From Pseudoscleropodium purum (taxonomy: Eukaryota; Streptophyta; Bryopsida; Hypnales; Brachytheciaceae): DNA of 64,000 nucleotides. The position numbers and the translations under genes are program-made. Positions 36,869 to 49,520 of this stretch are shown piece by piece. Positions within the stretch are counted from its first letter, which is position 1, and the number at the start of each line of letters is the position of its first letter. The stretch covers positions 38,111,063 to 38,175,062 of the forward strand of contig OZ017795.1 of assembly GCA_963969395.1 (NCBI GenBank), read 5' to 3'. Below the pieces are notes generated by a model. The model was not told where the DNA came from and did not search any database. It worked only from the letters and a program-made list of their open reading frames with translations.

Positions 36869-36947
36869 CTCCCTCTGTCTCAAAATTAATCCGTGGTTTC
36901 TAGTGGAAAACTGTGAGGACACCATGGATTTATTTTGAGATAGGAAG
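36869..36947. mobile_element. Very short Stowaway-like MITE (79 bp)
   Basis: The left end CTCCCTCTGTCTCAAAATTA and the right end, reversed CTTCCTATCTCAAAATAAAT, match over about 28 bp including ATCC(G/A)TGGT. The element is flanked by TA on both sides, as expected for Tc1/mariner-class Stowaway elements, whose ends read CTCCCTCCGT. Confidence 0.85.
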
Positions 36948-37406
36948 TAATCAATAGTGATTATATGCTCCACGACTGGATTATACTCACTAGGAATGGA
37001 GCATGAACCGAAAACTTGCTCCAAATTCTCAAGCTAATGCATAATGTTAAAGGCAGCGGTTGTGATTTAAGTGTTTGATTCCAATTAGAACACGAACAAG
37101 AGTCTCGATGCCAATAAATTGTAGCTCTTGTTTTATACAAGAATAGAGAAGCTCCATTTCTTCTACACATTCCATACTGTACCAAGACAGTGGTCGGGAT
37201 CAGCAAAAAACATCAAGGCAGCAAAATGGAATTGCTACCTGAGAAATCTGCACCTTGAGGTAAACTGTGGGTGCGACAATTGAGTCTACGCACTGACAAG
37301 CCCTGCTTTACTCGTAATTATACACACCCACTCATAGCGCGCAGTCTGTAGTCTTCCGGAGATCAATCAATGCAAAGAGGAATACAAAGCTGCATCATGG
37401 TTTAAT

Positions 37407-40400
37407 TTACAGCTTTGCCTTGGCTTTGCCTTTCCCATCTCCAACTGGAAGACCTTTGAATATGTCAACATACGATGGCAGTACTACAACAGTTAGTCAT
37501 TGAGTTACAATTGATATAAAACTCTCCCCAACAGCGACAAGTAAAATCTGTGCTTTAAAACCTTTTTATTTGATTGTTTCCACACTCGGTGCAAAACAGA
37601 AAATCGTTTCGGTTCTAGCTCTTAGAGAAGCTTCGGCAGCTGGGAAAGAGTGAGCTGAACAGTAACCTAATCCTAAAGGTGATGATAATATAATTACATA
37701 CCAAGGGCTTTTGCATTGACAATACTTGGGGCAGCAGCGGGTGCAGGCTTGTTCGCATCAAGGAAAGGCTCGACGTTGTTCGAGTTCGGCCACACTGGGT
37801 ACCCCTTTAGCTTCGCCTGTAGAAACGAACATTCATGCAATCATGCCACTGTAGAACTGAGTTCTCTTGCTTGACAGGTTATGTATTTGATAACTGGTTT
37901 GAAGGCTGGGAGGCCAAAGTTGATTATTGGATATAAACCTCTCTAGATTAAATTAGGATCATCAGATCTTGAAAATCTATGGCTCTCTGAAAGTGTGAGG
38001 TTATGACTCTAGATCCTCATCCTCTTTTCCAACTTCAATGCGCCATGTGGCAATGAAGGCAGCAGGGAAGGATATGAGCTAGCACCCAAATTAGTAATAT
38101 TGATCATAACCACACTTGCATGCAGCTAATAGATCATACACAAGAGAATGGGAATTCAAACAGTGGAAATAACAAGGGCGAACTCACCGCAACATTCTGA
38201 GCAGCAAGCGTTGCCATTCCTTCTCTCGTCCACTGTTCCCAGTCCATAGCCCCATATCAGTGTGCACAACTTGGTAAGATGACCCCCAGAGAAGATTAGA
38301 ATTAATTGAATTCTACTGCCCTAGTATTTTGAACACAAGATGGTATTGGAAGACAAGTCAGATTACCTTTGAGGCGGAAGCAATGTGAGGAACAACCACA
38401 GCGTTTGGAAGGTCACCAAGGCCAGGCTTCATGTAAGGCTCATCCTGCAGACCAACCCAGTCATGTTTACTGTTTAGTCGACAAGTCACTCATCCATGGA
38501 TCTGCTCAAGCTCAGGACCTAAATGCAGGACTAGGGCAATTAGCAGAGAATGCTGCGTAACCTTCACGTAATACCCCTGATGTTCAGATTTGCTACTTTT
38601 GCAGTAAAAGAAGAGCCGCCTACCTCGAATACATCGAGCCCAACACGGAACATGGGGTTGGCTTTGAGATGTTCCACCAACGCCACTTCATCTACGACAG
38701 GACCTCGGCTTGCGTTCACAAGAACTGCCTCCTGTTTCACCCAAATTCCACAGAAATTTCGCCCTTGATGTATCAGAACATGCACCCTTTTGCTAACTTG
38801 GATCTCTCAAAAACGTTCTCAAGAAGTCTTCTATACGATCAATACTTATAAAGAACTGGGAATATTTCCTCAAGCAAGTGAAGAACAGTCTCCTTAAATT
38901 CAAAGGAATGGCCTAAATAGGGTGCAACTCAAACACAAAAGTTAGGAAAGTAATATAAGAAAGTACCTTCTTCATAAGAGCCAGCCTCTCTTTGTTGATG
39001 AGGTGATATGTTGTCTTGTCCAGGATAGGATGCAAGCTCACCTAAATTCCAAAACCCCAAAGCGACAAATATCAAGGAATACGTCATCTAAATTTTTGCT
39101 GGAGAAACAGAAAAATCCAAGCTTGCACTTCATTAAGCATTACCATACTTCAGTAGCAGGTTAGGCACTTCTCCTTGCCGAAATGAATTTTCCCGTTTGC
39201 TTATCACGGGTGTTGGCATTCAGATGATGCCACATGGCACTTATTGGTTAAAAATAATTCATCATTTTGTCCCGAACCAGCTACCAATGCACGGTATGCA
39301 ATTTAGCAGTAGATATCCTGAAACTAATATCCTCCTCATATCCAGTAGCAATTCATACCACGTCAGCTTTCTGCAAGACCTCCTCCGGACTGGATGCTCG
39401 GCTCCAATGTACAGGTTCCTCGCCCTGAGACTTCAGGAATTCGCCGTAGGCTGTCATAAAAAACACGCTCTTTTGAGTTTGATTCATGTGATGGTAAGTG
39501 ATTCTACAAAATGAGGTAAGCAACTTTCTGTACAATGCTATATCTTCTGAAGTGTTTCGGTGAAGTTACCAGTAGGTGAGTCGAATAATAACTGTCGACA
39601 TGACAATCCCACTATAAATACAAATGATTGTGGATCTCAAAATGCATGTCAAGGCTAACACACTGCACAAACCTGTAACGAATTTTTCTAGTCTTGTCGA
39701 CTGATACAAGTCGTAGTAGATTACGTTCATCTTGAAGCCTTCGACCTACCAGGAAACAACGAGCAACTTCAGGCCATGTGCACCTCAAAGATATGCGGGT
39801 CAGAATGCGGGTTACAAAAGCATAGTTTCAGAATTCTCAAGACAGCAGCGTAACCTTCATGAAAGGAAAAGCGAACATCTTGGGACCAACTGCTAATTCA
39901 AGGAAGAATCAAGGTATCCAATATGCTCTGCTTCTTCGACAAAAAAAATTTACACAGATTCTCATATCTTGAATTCAAGAATACAAGTGTTCATACTTAG
40001 CCAACTATTACAGAGAAGTGCAGTTATTATTAACCATAGTGCAGCTACAGTGCATAGGGAAGTGCGGTCAACAGTGCTCGAGAATATAATGAAAGTGAAA
40101 CATACCATCATACGTGCATAGGCAGTCCCGATTCTTCCGGCACCAATAATGCCCACCGTTTGTCCCTTCAGTAGATTTCCCACAAACCTGCAGGACAGCA
40201 TTTGTCATGAACTCAAATTCACGCTTGTCAAATCCATATCCATAATAGAGGAATAAGATTTCATAATTTCAGAATGACCAATTTGACTGATCATAATGTG
40301 GAAGAATATAATCCTAACAGGATCAAGTTTTGTATCTCCAGGATAGGTGTTGGTACAAAATGATATTGAACAAAAGGAAGTTCCCATATGACAGACTCAA

Positions 40401-43245
40401 TACACTAATAATGATATTTAATGTTACCTACATAAATTGATTTTAAGATGCTATAAGGTTTTACTTTTGATGGATATTTTTACCTCGAGCACAGATATCG
40501 ATACCTTTCAAAGAGGAGGATCTCTATAAACAAAGGTGGCAAAATTATTCATAGAGAGAAAAAACTTATAGCATTTTAAAGTCAATAAGTGGAGGTAACA
40601 CTAAAAATCATTGGCGCTAAAAGAAAATGAAGCCCAATCTGGGGCTCTTGGACATTAAAGGGATTAACAATGAACTCTAGAAAGTAAGAACATACAGAGT
40701 AGGAAGCCAGCCAACGTATTTGCCAGCACGCATGAAGTCATCGGCTTCAACAACACGCCGGGCTGCTGAAAGAGTCAGAGCTGCTGCCAATTCTGCTGTT
40801 GTCTCCGTGAGTACACCCTACAGAGCACACCCAGTAGAAAATCATACCTCTGATATCATGTGAAATCTTTACAACTTCTTTCCTGACATGCAGTGAAGAT
40901 ACAATCCATTACTGGAGAACGCCTTAAAGGCTCTGTTTTCAGCTGCCTCATCCAATTCATAAGCCTATTGACTATCTTGCATATCTTTCACAGTAAGACC
41001 CTCTTCATTCTATTTAGTATGGCCTAGAAGAACTTGTACTTGTTTAACACCACGCAGTATGTTTGATACTTGAGACGTCAAGGAAACCAGTAAAAGAATT
41101 TAGTACGATGTAAAACAGGAAGTAAAAGCCTAGAATAAAAAGAATGAAGATTACAATCAAGCAAAGAAACTAGTTCCCATTTACACACATGTTCTCAGAA
41201 GAATATGCATTTGGGAGCAGGATATACATACAGGAGTGTTGCCAACCGAAATGCCATGTCGAGTAGCTGCTTCCACATCCACGTTGTTGTAGCCTACGGC
41301 CATGTTGCTGAAGGCATGGCCACCAGCCTTCTTCAAGGCTCCGAAAAGGGTGTCACCCCAATCCTCTGTCAACTGCACACACAATCATTCACTTACCATC
41401 CACAAAGAAGTAACTGAAACCAATGAGAGGAAGAAACCTAAGGTACAAAGACGAGCATGGATGAAAAGTTTGCTACTAACTACGCCACATGGACGTAGAT
41501 AGCAAATTCTACCCTAGGTGTCTCTTTTGCGTAGACTCTACGACACAACTGAGAAGGGAAAAAAGGTCTGTGAGAAGAAAGAAAAGAGATGAAGCATGAC
41601 ATTGACCCAAAACCAATGTAAAAAAAGAGTCTCTTAATGAAAATTCTAATAACTACCCTTATGGACATTGATAGCGAGTGTTACACTTGGTGTCTCCTTT
41701 CGGAGGTAGACTCCATTATTGGGACTAATGTCCAGTAGCCAATAAACTAATGAGATATAATAATGGTTCTCCATACAAAAATCCTAGTCTACCTGCCCAA
41801 TGACACCGTCGCACTTCGTTCCAATGAGAGACACGATGTCATCCACGCTGAGTATGGTCTTGTTCTCTGTGCATATCTGCATTAGCAAACTGTATTAGAA
41901 CCACCTGGTGATGGATGATTGAAAAGAGGCCAGATGAAGCTTGTCAAAACCTGGCATTCCAATACCACAGAACGACGTAACATTCAAAACTCAATCCAAA
42001 ATAAGAACAAGGGAAGATCAAAACGAACAACTCAGTGCTTTTTAATTCGACATCACAAAAGCTCATGCGGTTTAGGCAATCTGAAACTTAACTGCCATGG
42101 AGGCAAAAATATTACTTATTCTAATGTATGGTTTTCTACCATTAACTCATGTACCAAGTCCTACCCTATACTAAACAACTGGCACTTGGAATACTTGAGG
42201 TGTCACATGGAGCTATGGGTGATGGGATGTAGTCCGTCTGAATTGCGAATTTACACACATAAGGCGCTACAGTTGGTGAGGCCCGAGTTAATGTACAAAA
42301 ACATTTTCTGAAGATAGTATTTCTTATCCACATATAGGGGAAAAAGAATGGAAGTATGAAAGCTCTTTCATCTTCGCATACTTGAATCCATTTTCAATAC
42401 ACGCATGCAAAGATGATGTAAAACAGATAGCACAGTCCACTGTAGGCCACACTAAATAGAATTAAGACTGTGGCGTCTATAGCCTGCAGGCATTCAGATT
42501 CTAGTGTAACAGCCAAAAATAATGTGAAACAACTATTCTTAAGGATTCATGTAAGGATGGTCTATCCATGTTACAAAGAATGGACGAATATTCCACATTT
42601 CAGTTTCTTCGACTGCATTTTTAGTACTTAGTTTTGCATTTTCTTCTCTAAATTTTCAGCATCCTGTATATTTCAGCTGCAACCACTCCAATGTAATTGA
42701 AAAAACGGAACAGCTGAGGAATCCGGAACCTCCGCTGCCAGATGTCTCTACGAGAGACATCTTGAATCGGAGACATCCAAGGGGGCCTGGGTATACTGCA
42801 GGGGGAGGTGTCAATTCTACACTCTACCCTACAAAATGTTGGAAAAACTTTCAAAATGGCACTGCGCTAAAAAGAGAATTCTTCGTAGCTATTGATAAAA
42901 TTCACTTACAGAGCCTCTGCAAAGCGAATTCGAAACCCCACAAAAAATTCATGCCAGAACGTTCAAAACAACGCAAGCCCAAGAAGCTCAGCCACTCCAG
43001 CAAAACCAAAAGGACAGTCCTCGAATCACAGCAAACTCCATAGTCAAATTCCCACGCAAAAAAATTCGTAAACCACACGGAATCCACACAAATTTCGGGA
43101 AGAATAGAATGGAAATTACTTCAACTCGGCATCCGACGCTGGTGAGCGCTTTGATCCACTGCGTGCCGGGCATGGGCTTGGTGCTGACGACGCGCAACGA
43201 CCCGCCCGCATTGTGCACCTGCACTGCCAGTTGTCTTGAAGCCAT
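37407..43245 (-). CDS. HPR1: Peroxisomal hydroxypyruvate reductase (NADH), 13 exons, complete
   Basis: The gene encodes the photorespiratory enzyme that reduces hydroxypyruvate to glycerate in leaf peroxisomes (D-2-hydroxyacid dehydrogenase family). I joined 13 exons on the minus strand, all with GT-AG borders and a continuous frame: 43245-43120, 41876-41793, 41372-41232, 40817-40696, 40187-40106, 39745-39673, 39450-39359, 39041-38967, 38731-38624, 38444-38367, 38232-38188, 37816-37702 and 37453-37407. The product is 395 residues, close to the roughly 386 of plant HPR1. Visible motifs are the N-terminal RVVSTKPMPGT, the Rossmann motif GAGRIG (173-178), the active-site Arg in VNASRGP (R274), acidic residues in VFEDEP (300-304) and the catalytic His in PHIASAS (H321). 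The protein ends GKAKAKL, so the last three residues AKL form a PTS1 peroxisome signal. No frameshift or missing key residue is seen. Intron 1 is longest (1243 bp). Identification is from recalled family sequence; exon joins are inferred from frame and splice sites. Confidence 0.95.
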
Positions 43246-43439
43246 CGCTACACAAAAATTGCAATTGCAGCTGCGCCGAAATCGACAGCCTTCTGAATTA
43301 GCGAGAATTGGTGAAGTAGAGGAAGCTCAAGGAAGGACATGGCTGAGACGGAGGCTTGGGGAGCGGGGACGACGACGATGAGAGGGGATGAAAGTCGATT
43401 TGTCGTCGGGTTTGGGGATGAATGTGGAGGGGAACATGT

Positions 43440-43456
43440 GCCTGGGATATAAAGAA
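43440..43456 (-). promoter_or_regulatory. TATA-like element upstream of HPR1
   Basis: On the minus strand the sequence reads CTTTATATCCC about 200 nt upstream of the HPR1 start codon. It would give a 5' leader of roughly 170 nt. This is inferred from position and composition only. Confidence 0.35.
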
Positions 43457-43654
43457 GGCGAGGAGAGGTGGGGAGAGCCTTATCTGGGATTCAGGGCTGG
43501 GGACTGGGCTGAGACGGGGGTGGTGCACGTGTTTTTATTGCAATGGGGGGCTTAACGCCAAAGAGTCCCTAGCATTTTGGGGTTTGAAAATATCATTTCT
43601 TCTTGAAGTATTGAAGTGTTAAAGGTCTAAATATCACTAAGGTATTAAGTATAG

Positions 43655-43910
43655 AAATCTCAACTATGTGTTGTAAGGTAACTGCACTTGAATTGAACCA
43701 CTCTTCAAAATTGACCCCTATTTTTGAAGGAAAAATAAACAGGGAGGATACCCAAAATGGTGCGAGTGACAAAGACAAATGCAAATCTCAACATGTTGTA
43801 AGGTAACTGCACCTAAATTAAACCACCCTTCAAAATTGACCCCTATGTTTGAAGGGAAAATAAACAAGGAGGATATCCAAAATGGTGCAAATGACAAAGA
43901 CAAATGCAAG
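43655..43910 (+). repeat. Tandem duplication of 128 bp upstream of HPR1
   Basis: Two copies (43655-43782 and 43783-43910) share AAATCTCAAC, GTTGTAAGGTAACTGCAC, TTCAAAATTGACCCCTAT and CAAAATGGTGC. They lie about 200 bp beyond the HPR1 promoter. The minus-strand frames inside are repeat artefacts. Confidence 0.9.
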
Positions 43911-44224
43911 ATGAATCTTGAGTAGTGTACAATTCTATTAATAATATTGTGTAGGTGGCAACTTTATAAGTGGTCAATTTTAGGTGCATTTTTTGTTGTT
44001 TTAACTTCTTCCTCTTGTCATTTCTTAGTGTGCATCAAATTCATTTTGGCATCACCTAATTGACACTTTTAGCATCCTACACCTTGCATCTTTGAAAATT
44101 TGAAACTAGTTCACAATGCATCCAAAAATTATGGAACCACTTGCAATTTGATTCCTAGTCCTCTTGCAATGTGCCAAAATTGTTTTTCATTTCCTAAAGC
44201 ATGTTGGTTATGTTACCCAAATTA

Positions 44225-45060
44225 TTTGTGTGAATTTAGGAGTAGTTATTGTAGATGGCATGAACCAAATTTGGAGTCATTTGGCCACATAGATTGCAAG
44301 ATTGTAATGTTTTAGTGTTGAAAAAAGATGATGAAATTTTCCTATCAACATATTAGTGGTGAAATTAGATTTCTAAACCTACTTAAATGAAAAAACATTA
44401 AACTATAAAGTGCTTTGAAACTAGTATACAAAGACATTGTCAAAAAAAATATCATCCAAATGACTTGTCATATGTGCAAAATGGCTTTGAAATGTCAAAG
44501 AGTAACAAAAAAGTTGCAAGAAATACATTTAAAGTTGATTCTCTTTCTTCTAAAATGCTTCTTAGACATTCATAACTCTTTGGATTAATATGAAATTTTA
44601 ACCACATAAACTAGACTAGAATGTGAAACTTATCTAAAAAATGATATGGAAATGGACATTGAATGAAGAAGAAACATGCTACTAAAGTACACAGTAATCC
44701 AGAAATGTTCAAATTTTGGACTTCAAATGTTACCTACACATTCAAAACAACTTGAATGGAGATGAAAACTTTACTACAATAATTAAACTTGAAAGGGAAA
44801 TCTAATTGAAGAAGTTTTTATTGAAAATAAACATTAGATGAAAGAGATACAAGCCCTCAAAGTTGCAACCATCAAAATGCACTTGGGTGGATTGGAATTG
44901 ATTCTGTGAACTTTGGATGGTCCCCCCAAATTAGTACATTTGGTTAGAAATTTTTACTACACAAACTAGAAGAGAGAGAATGTAGATTTTCCAACAAGTT
45001 TTATTAAATTTGAACATTGGATATAAAAGTCCTAATACTTTGAATTGGAATTCCAAAATA
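44225..45060 (+). repeat. Dispersed repeat, inverted copy at 55680-56345
   Basis: The reverse complement of this stretch shares blocks with 55680-56345, such as the TTTGGAGTCATTTGGCCA block, the AATAAAACTTGTTGGAAAATCTA block and the TAGTTTGTGTRGTAAAA block, in inverted order. Confidence 0.75.
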
Positions 45061-45119
45061 TAGGAGGTTAATATTCATTGTTTTTAGCCTTGTATCCAAG
45101 AAATCTTGGAAGGACATTA

Positions 45120-47145
45120 TGAACTAAAAAGGTCTGATGGATGACTTCATTGTTAACACCTTAATTTTCCAATGTTTAAAATCTAAACAATGAACAAAGA
45201 GGTTCTAAGGTCTTTTTTCACCACAAAACTTCTCATTCATCCAAACCAATGCTTGATGTTCTTAAAACTTAATATATAATGAATTTGAGGTAATTAATAT
45301 ATATTTTTAAAGATATAAGCAAAAATATGCAAGAATTCAAAAAGGATTCAAGTGCTAAGGAGTTAACTATAGAAACAAAAGGGGGGAGTTACAATTGATC
45401 AAAACATTGTAGTATTCCCTAAGCTTGTTGTATTACAAGAAAAATGGGACTCTAATCAACATAAATTTAATGCATTTCTATTGATTAGAAATTTAGAACA
45501 TTTTTCTTTTAAGCTCTATTGATATGGCAATTATCTAAATATCAATCAACATAATTGTATTGATTTGACCAAAATAAAAATTTGTTCAATTGATTCAGTA
45601 ATTTTTTAAACATCATTTTTATTTTTCCACATTTTTGAAGTAGTAGGGTAGGGTTTGTAAGAAATAATCATTTAAAAGTAAGCAAATAAATAAATAAAAT
45701 GAATAAGAAAATTTTTCAAATTCAACAAAAAAATAAATGACCAAGATGTTGTAAAATATGAAAATGTTCAATGTTAGCAAAATAATCCAAAACAAAGTCC
45801 AATGACCATCTACCATCCAGAAAATGTACAATGCTATACTTATTTCATTGACATCCAATGATAGTGAATGAAGGAGAAGTCATTTTTATAATGAAATTCA
45901 AGGTCCATTATGAATCTCCAAAGGGTCTGGAATAATTTGAAAATGAGAGTTTGATTGCTCATTGTCAAAACATAGAAATTGTGTACACAGTAGAATTCTA
46001 GACCTCATTCTAGCACAGTAGAATAACTATTTTTTCATCCAAGAAGGTATTTAAATTTTCAATGAATCCTCCGAAGAATTTGAAAGGTAATCAGATTTCC
46101 CCTCATTAGAGAAAATTCACCTACTCTAGAGGGTTGTGAGTTCCCTAGGGTTCTTAGCTCATTGAAACTCATGGTAGCTATTGCATGACATGGCAGAACG
46201 GTAGCCATGTCATATTTTAAATATTTAAAAAAATATATATATATCATTTTAAAATTTCTTAAGAATTTTAATTCTAATTCTAAAAAGAAAATATTTTTAC
46301 AGCCTGGCATTCTTTAATTGCGAGGAAACAAGCCGTGAAATGGCCCTCATCCCCCCCCCCCCCCCCCCAAACTCTTCTAATGAAAAATGCACCTATTAGC
46401 CTAATAACCAAAGTATTTTGGTGTTTGCTTTGGTCATGGGGGGACCATGTCCTACCACGGTTAATGTTGTCAACTTTTTTTTGCAATACATTCGGCTATT
46501 TTCATATCCATTGACTAATATAGAATTTTGGATGGACTAATAGGCTCTAGCCATGGTTATAGCCTTGTATTGCAAAAAATCTTTGTTCATTGTTGTAAAC
46601 CTAATAGTAACCCAATTCTGTCAAAATGCATTATGTTCATCTATTATAGAATGTCAATTTTGGACTATCCAAGATATCTTATTGTTGTTGAGGCCCAAAA
46701 GTGTCCACTGGATGACTTTCCAAATCATTGTAGAAATGAAAAATGCACTTATTGGTCCTAAAATCAAATCATTTCTGGCAAAATACCTTGGTGATAGGTC
46801 TTTTCTTTTCAAGATTAAAATGTCTTAGATTGGCAATCTTCAATGATGTGCTCTCCTATATTTTGATGAAATTTGGTCATGGTTGATTTCACAACAACTT
46901 ACCTTAATTCCTAAGCACTCCAAAGTCCATATTTTAAATGATGAACAAAATGTGTGAAGACAATGTTTACTCCCAAAACTTCTCATTCAATTTATCCAAA
47001 CTGATGCACGAATCATTAAAAAACCATCGTGCTTTTATGAACAAATTGATGAAATTGAAACAAATAATATATACTTACAAAAATAAAAATAGAAAGTACA
47101 AAAGTTCACAAAAGGATTTTTGGGTTACCAAATTAATTTGGACAA
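45120..47145 (+). repeat. Region with two diverged direct repeat copies
   Basis: Segments at about 45120-45365 and 46895-47145 share AAAACTTCTCATTCA, ATCCAAAC and a terminal AAAAAGGATT-type block in order. The stretch between them has an 18-base C run (46351-46368), an inverted pair TTTTTGCAATACA/TGTATTGCAAAAA (about 46478 and 46566), and otherwise nothing recognisable. Confidence 0.5.
46351..46368 (+). repeat. Homopolymer C(18)
   Basis: Eighteen consecutive C on the plus strand in otherwise AT-rich sequence. The exact count may be an assembly artefact. Confidence 0.9.
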
Positions 47146-47984
47146 ATATAATTTTTTATCTTTAGTTACTAAGACATAGCTACTTGTGCACCTAAAAATG
47201 ACTCAATAGGAGCAATGCTACCTACAAATCAAAACATGAGATTAATTATTGGCAATTGTTGGATGAAAAATGAACAATTAACCAAGAATTGCCTATAGTA
47301 AGATCAATATAAAAAAATTACAATAAATAATAGTACTTCTTCCAAAACATTTCTAGTATTGAATCTTGTAGAGTATTCTATCTTCATTATGTTGCTATAT
47401 TACACAATCTTCATTGAAGCTTCTTCAAAATATTCATCATCTATTGGATGGATGTTTGAGCAATTAAAGATTAATGCTTGGACTTGGAGCTTTAGATTTT
47501 CTTTGCCGTAGAAAGTAAACAATTTTTTTCAAGGGGTAGTAATTTCTCCAAGTATTACTTTTCCTTTTACAATTAGTAAGTTGACATAGCAAATGATGGA
47601 GGGTTTTTTTTTCACATTGTAAGACTTGTAATGAGTCAAAAGACTTTGAAAATATAGGGACATTAGATACTCTTGGAGATATTATACCATTTGAAGCTAC
47701 ATTTGTGACAAAAGTTGACACCTTAGCCCTTCCTAAAGCTCTCTCCATTGGATCAAGTACAAATCATTTTTAATTTTTTTCATTCTTGAGTATGAGGCTC
47801 TATTGTAATTGGCTACTCAAAAGGAATACAATACAGTCCTTACCCTTTTTGAAAGGTGGATAATGCTTGAATTTGGGTTACGGAATGGAAAAGTTGATGC
47901 ATACATTAGGGGCAGTCAACCATTTTCACCAATTTAAGCAATTATGGATATGTGGAGTGTGTGTCTCTGGACAACAAAAAAAAA

Positions 47985-49130
47985 TTTGTATATAGAAATA
48001 GAGTTTGAAAGGATGTAGAATTTTTCAGAATTTTTTAATTCAAAATAAAATTATTAAGAATTGTTTAGGTGAGTTGTACTGATACAATTTGGTTTGGTCA
48101 TATAGACCTTTCTATTTCCAACCATGGGCTAGTTGCAAAATTGACCAATGGCTGATTGCAATATTGAGAGTCTTGCAATCAATCATAATAAGTCACATCT
48201 ACTCTAAAACCATGCCACAACTTTATAGAAAGAGAGTAGTCTATAGATTCGAAATAGAAGGGCGATCATAAATGGGTTGGTTTTTATACTTTTTTTCTTG
48301 TACTTTTAAAAGAATAATTGTCCCCTACATAGTTATATTGGTATTGGTAGCCTTTAATCCATCCACACACTTTGTATGTAGAACTCAAATGGTATATCCT
48401 ATGGGTATTTTGGTTTAGAGTGATTCACAATTTTGCATACAAATGTTATACATTTGAAAGAGCATGACCATAAGGAGGTCCTATGCATGCACATGTGAGA
48501 AAAAGGTTAAAAGAATTTGAATACTTTTTGTAGATTTGGCACCATAGTAAAGACAATGTATACACATTTTCCTTTCATTTAGGGGCTTTTGTGCATATAA
48601 TCAATTTTGAAAATTGTTAAGAAGTGTCCAAATCAATTATAAATTTTGCAATGCTCAAAGATTGATGTAATGAATCTCTACCTAAAATTTCTAAGTGTTT
48701 AAAGCATTCTAATTCTAATTAGAAATTTGTGAATTCAAAACAAAGGTACACCTCATGTGCCACAAGAAGTAAAATGTAGTGTGGACCACTCACTTTGGGT
48801 TTAAGTTACGGTAACTGACCCATTTTTGACCAGAGACCTATTCTTGTTATTTAGGTTACTTTCTTTCCAATTAGTATGAAAAAAACAATGATTAATTATG
48901 GCACAATTTTTAATGCAATCATAGTGCATTACTATTGGTTGCAAGACTCTAATATTACAACTAGCCTTGGTCAATTTTGCAATTAGCTTGTGGTTGGAAA
49001 TAGGAAGACCTATATGACCAAAATAGGTCGAACAAAATCTTCAACTAAAAAAATCTTCATAGTAATTATGTTTTGATAAATAAAATTTTGAAAAATTATG
49101 GAATCTTTCTAAACTCTATTTTCGTACACA
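47985..49130. mobile_element. Element with ~200-bp terminal inverted repeats (MULE- or foldback-like)
   Basis: The left arm (47985-48200) reads ATAGAAATAGAGTTTGAAAG, then GGTCATATAGACCTTTCTAT, then CAACCATGGGCTAGTTGCAA. The reverse complement of the right arm (about 48890-49130) carries the same blocks in the same order. The roughly 700-bp interior has no transposase frame. Another single arm lies at 15240-15610. Long TIRs suggest a Mutator-like origin, but no target duplication was confirmed. The right end is about 400 bp upstream of BASS. Confidence 0.75.
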
Positions 49131-49398
49131 GAAAATTCCCCACTCAAGTAACAAGCGATCGAGATATGTGTAATTGCTTAAGATGTTCGAAAATGGAAAT
49201 GGGTCGACTACCTTAAGAGAATTTTTTTACAATTGTCCCCACCAAGTGTTGGAAAAAGCACTTTCCCCTTCTGTGGAAAGCTCGTAGCTTGACACCTTTG
49301 AGTGGACGCCGTCAAACTTCCGTCGTCTCCCTTGAGATTCCATTCCCAGGCTCACTCTCCCGCAACTGATAGTGTCACACCCCACTCTGTTTTTCCCG

Positions 49399-49514
49399 AT
49401 GGCTCCAATTGCTACAAAGCACCTCCAATTCCTGTTTCAAGCTCTTCCATGACTTCTTGTCTCTGCTTTCCTAACGATTTTGGGTTTCTTAGCTTGCTCA
49501 GAATTCTAAATTGA
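49399..49514 (+). promoter_or_regulatory. Two overlapping uORFs in the BASS leader
   Basis: uORF1 runs 49399-49452 (17 codons plus stop, beginning MAPIATK). Its stop overlaps the start of uORF2 as ATGA at 49449-49452. uORF2 runs 49449-49514 (21 codons plus stop, beginning MTSCLCF) and ends six nucleotides before the BASS ATG. The reading frames are seen directly, assuming no intron removes them. A translational regulatory role is inference. Confidence 0.45.
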
Positions 49515-49520
49515 GCTAAG

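Noticed and set aside
41919..42311. 130-codon plus-strand ORF
   Set aside because: It lies wholly in intron 1 of HPR1 on the opposite strand (41877-43119) and has no family motif.
43593..43909. Paired minus-strand ORFs beginning MHLSLS
   Set aside because: The two similar peptides arise from the 128-bp tandem repeat, not from a gene family.
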